Origin: SFTJ01 sp051871515
GTDB lineage: Bacteria > Bacteroidota > Bacteroidia > Bacteroidales > Muribaculaceae
DNA: 9,094 bases
Assembly (NCBI GenBank): GCA_051871515.1
Contig: JBJECY010000072.1
Location: 1 to 9,094 of the forward strand
Direction: 5' to 3'
Shown: positions 7,332 to 9,094 of the stretch, one piece after another
How the letters are laid out: each line of letters starts with the position of its first letter
Numbering within the stretch: the stretch's first letter is position 1
Notes under the pieces: model-generated
What the model was told of the DNA's origin: nothing
Databases searched by the model: none
The model's input: the letters and a program-made list of their open reading frames with translations, nothing else
Position numbers and translations under genes: made by a program

Positions 7332-8843
7332 ATGTTACGAAAAATCAGAATAACTCTCGCTGCAATATTTTTTATTGCCATAACCCTTTGCTTCCTCGAT
7401 TTCACCGGCACAATACGGTGCTACATGGGTTGGATGGAGAAACTGCAATTTGTGCCAGCTGTGCTGGCGCTTAACGTGGTGGTGATTGTTTCGCTGCTTG
7501 TGCTCACTCTGCTCTTTGGCAGGGTGTATTGCTCGGTTATATGCCCGTTGGGTGTGATGCAGGACGTGATTTCGTGGCTGCATAATCGTAGTAAGAAAGC
7601 GCGTGTGCGCTTTGGCTACTCTCGCCCGCTCACATGGCTGCGATGTGTTTTCCTGGCACTCTTTGTGGTGCTCATTCTGATGGGATTCACCTCAATAGCT
7701 GCTCTGATTGCACCATATAGTGCTTTTGGGCGCATTGCCGCCAACATCTTAGCTCCCATCTACAGCACCGTGAACAACTATCTTGCCGCTATTGCCGAGC
7801 ACTATGATAGCTATGCCTTTTATTCGATTGACGTATGGCTAAAGAGTGGATTGTCGCTGGCTGTTGCGTTGGTGACATTGGCTGTGATATTTGTTCTGGC
7901 ATGGCGCGGCGGACGCACCTATTGCAACACTGTTTGCCCTGTGGGCACAGTGCTGGGTTTCTTTGCACGATTCTCTCTCTTCCGCCCGGTTATCAACACC
8001 GATAAGTGTGTGGGGTGCACCTTGTGCGCTCGCAAGTGCAAAGCATCATGCATCGATGCAAAAAATCATAAGATTGACTATTCGCGTTGCGTGGCTTGCA
8101 TGGACTGCCTTGAAAACTGCAGCTCTAAAGCCATCACAATGGAGCTACGGGGCAAGAAACAGGCGTCGGAAGTTGCTCACCAAGGCGCAAGCGGAGATGC
8201 CGCTGCCAACGAGGTTAAATCGCGCCGCACATTCCTCACTCTCACATCGCTATTTGCCATTGGCGCCGCTGTTAAGGCTCAGGAAAGCAAGGTTGATGGC
8301 GGATTGGCTGTGATTGAAGATAAACAGATTCCTGCTCGCAAACAACCCATTGTGCCGCCGGGCGCTCTGAGCATTGCTCATCTGCGTCAACATTGCACGG
8401 CTTGTCAGCTTTGCATCGCTGCTTGCCCTAATGGAGTGTTGCGCCCGTCAACCGACTTGCAACATCTCATGCAGCCGGTGATGAGCTATGAACGCGGCTA
8501 TTGCCGTCCGGAATGTAACGAGTGTTCTCAGACTTGCCCCTCTGGTGCCATTAAGCCTATTGATTTGCCTGAAAAGACATCAATACAGATTGGTCATGCG
8601 GTGTGGATTGCCAAGAACTGCATTGTGAACACCGATGGCGTGCAATGCGGCAATTGCGCCCGCCACTGCCCTAACGGTGCCATCAAGATGATGCCAAAAG
8701 ACCCTAACGATGCCGAGTCACCACTATTCCCAGTGGTTGATGCAGCTCGATGCATTGGCTGTGGTGCATGCGAATATGTTTGTCCTGCAAGGCCATTTAG
8801 CGCAATCTATGTTGAGGGCAACGCCAAACACCGCGAGGTGTAA
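7332..8843 (+). CDS. NapH-NapG-like fusion: membrane polyferredoxin with internal Tat signal
   Basis: 503 residues. The N-terminal half matches NapH: helices at about 7-25, 41-62, 102-128 and 172-192; two CX3CP motifs, Cys67/71 (GRVYCSVICPLG) and Cys198/202 (GRTYCNTVCPVG); a basic loop (83-104) that places both motifs on the cytoplasmic side; then two [4Fe-4S] motifs, Cys226/229/232/236 and Cys253/256/259/263. At 297-316 follows SRRTFL plus a weak hydrophobic run ending VKA-Q, a Tat signal. The C-terminal half matches NapG: Cys355/358/361/365, Cys391/395/398/402, Cys430/439/442/446 and Cys474/477/480/484, with the GH..W-x(4)-C-x(8)-CxxC order and the CIGCGACE ending typical of NapG. NapGH oxidises menaquinol and passes electrons to periplasmic NapA. 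No nap genes are visible here, so the partner is probably the exported reductase just upstream. Same operon. A divergent CcoG/NosR-like role is less likely given the NapG half. Confidence 0.9.
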   Translation: MLRKIRITLAAIFFIAITLCFLDFTGTIRCYMGWMEKLQFVPAVLALNVVVIVSLLVLTLLFGRVYCSVICPLGVMQDVISWLHNRSKKARVRFGYSRPLTWLRCVFLALFVVLILMGFTSIAALIAPYSAFGRIAANILAPIYSTVNNYLAAIAEHYDSYAFYSIDVWLKSGLSLAVALVTLAVIFVLAWRGGRTYCNTVCPVGTVLGFFARFSLFRPVINTDKCVGCTLCARKCKASCIDAKNHKIDYSRCVACMDCLENCSSKAITMELRGKKQASEVAHQGASGDAAANEVKSRRTFLTLTSLFAIGAAVKAQESKVDGGLAVIEDKQIPARKQPIVPPGALSIAHLRQHCTACQLCIAACPNGVLRPSTDLQHLMQPVMSYERGYCRPECNECSQTCPSGAIKPIDLPEKTSIQIGHAVWIAKNCIVNTDGVQCGNCARHCPNGAIKMMPKDPNDAESPLFPVVDAARCIGCGACEYVCPARPFSAIYVEGNAKHREV

Positions 8844-8988
8844 CAATCTCGCAGTTTTTAGGCACATTAACGCCCCTATTTCAATGCATTCCCTGTAAGA
8901 GAAATCATCGGCGTGCAGTAGATATATAATCTCGTAAGAACCATCGAGTGGGAATAAAACTCGCTTCCCCGTAAACGATAAACACATC
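8844..8988 (+). other. 3' untranslated stretch between the polyferredoxin stop and the terminator
   Basis: 145 nt with no supported gene. A short hairpin is possible at 8945-8963 (CGAGT pairing with ACTCG). Its loop contains GGGAA (8950-8954), which can pair instead with TTCCC at 8965-8969, so two alternative folds compete. This could simply be the 3' UTR of the reductase operon, or the body of a small RNA ending at the terminator. I see no TAnnTTTG promoter inside it. Confidence 0.4.
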
Positions 8989-9029
8989 AAAAGGTTAATG
9001 GCATCAACACAGGCCATTAACCTTTTTTT
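8989..9029 (+). terminator. Intrinsic terminator after the reductase operon
   Basis: A perfect 10-bp stem, 8993-9002 (GGTTAATGGC) with 9013-9022 (GCCATTAACC), encloses a 10-nt loop and is followed by seven T (9023-9029). The four A at 8989-8992 extend the stem to 14 bp against the T run and give it some bidirectional character. It lies 145 nt after the polyferredoxin stop codon and ends that transcription unit. Confidence 0.9.
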
Positions 9030-9094
9030 CTATGCCTACACAAAAAAAGACAGCCATGACTCTCGCCATAGCCGCCCAACCATTGTGTGTAACT

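Noticed and set aside
8945..8969. H-type pseudoknot formed by the CGAGT/ACTCG and GGGAA/TTCCC pairs
   Set aside because: The loops that must cross the stems would be 0 and 1 nt, too short for both stems to form at once. Alternative hairpins are more likely.
8724..9017. 97-residue minus-strand open frame crossing the end of the polyferredoxin gene and the terminator
   Set aside because: It overlaps the last ferredoxin motif and the terminator stem, and has no promoter or known domain.
9032..9094. Open plus-strand frame starting MPTQKKTAM just after the terminator and running off the window
   Set aside because: Only 21 codons are visible, starting 3 bases after the terminator T run, with no promoter. 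The three minus-strand frames are also open for most of this stretch, so nothing can be assigned.
1..9094. CRISPR arrays, insertion sequences, tRNA or rRNA genes, attachment sites
   Set aside because: I saw no spaced direct repeats, transposase frames with terminal inverted repeats, or cloverleaf-type sequence in the non-coding stretches.

Overview
The window looks like chromosomal DNA from a Bacteroidales bacterium. The reasons are an exported GH20 hexosaminidase, promoter-like TAnnTTTG boxes, A-rich leaders without clear Shine-Dalgarno sequences, and a TolC/HlyD/ABC-2 export operon of a type common in the phylum. Base composition near 50% GC would suit a gut Muribaculaceae or Prevotella relative, but family-level placement is inference.

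Left part (1-5538, all on the minus strand). The window opens inside the N-terminal 191 residues of a secreted beta-N-acetylhexosaminidase (start codon at 573; the catalytic acid lies outside the window). A 111-bp gap holds a near-perfect 35-bp palindrome that covers its putative promoter. Then comes a four-gene operon read right to left: TolC-family outer-membrane channel, HlyD/EmrA-type periplasmic adaptor, and two ABC-2 type permeases, both exactly 391 residues long. Gaps are 30, 23 and 19 bp, so one transcript is likely. Together they outline a tripartite exporter, but no ATPase gene is present in the operon.

Middle (5539-5929). This is a 391-bp divergent intergenic region with a candidate promoter box for each direction.

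Right part (5930-8843, plus strand). Two genes 25 bp apart form the most interesting unit. The first is an aldo/keto reductase with an intact D-Y-K-H catalytic set, two C-terminal cysteine motifs of [4Fe-4S] type, and a twin-arginine signal ending in a lipobox, so it is probably a Tat-exported lipoprotein. The second reads as a fusion of NapH (four membrane helices, two CX3CP motifs, two cytoplasmic [4Fe-4S] motifs) to NapG (Tat signal, four [4Fe-4S] motifs), with the twin-arginine signal in the middle of the protein. NapGH is the quinol dehydrogenase that feeds periplasmic nitrate reductase. Here the only partner is an exported aldo/keto reductase, which suggests a membrane-to-periplasm electron path that drives a reductase (or drains a dehydrogenase) where NADPH is not expected to be available. 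This is inference from sequence and context, not a demonstrated pathway.

Right end (8844-9094). A 145-nt 3' region leads to a strong intrinsic terminator at 8989-9029. The last 65 bases hold nothing I can assign.
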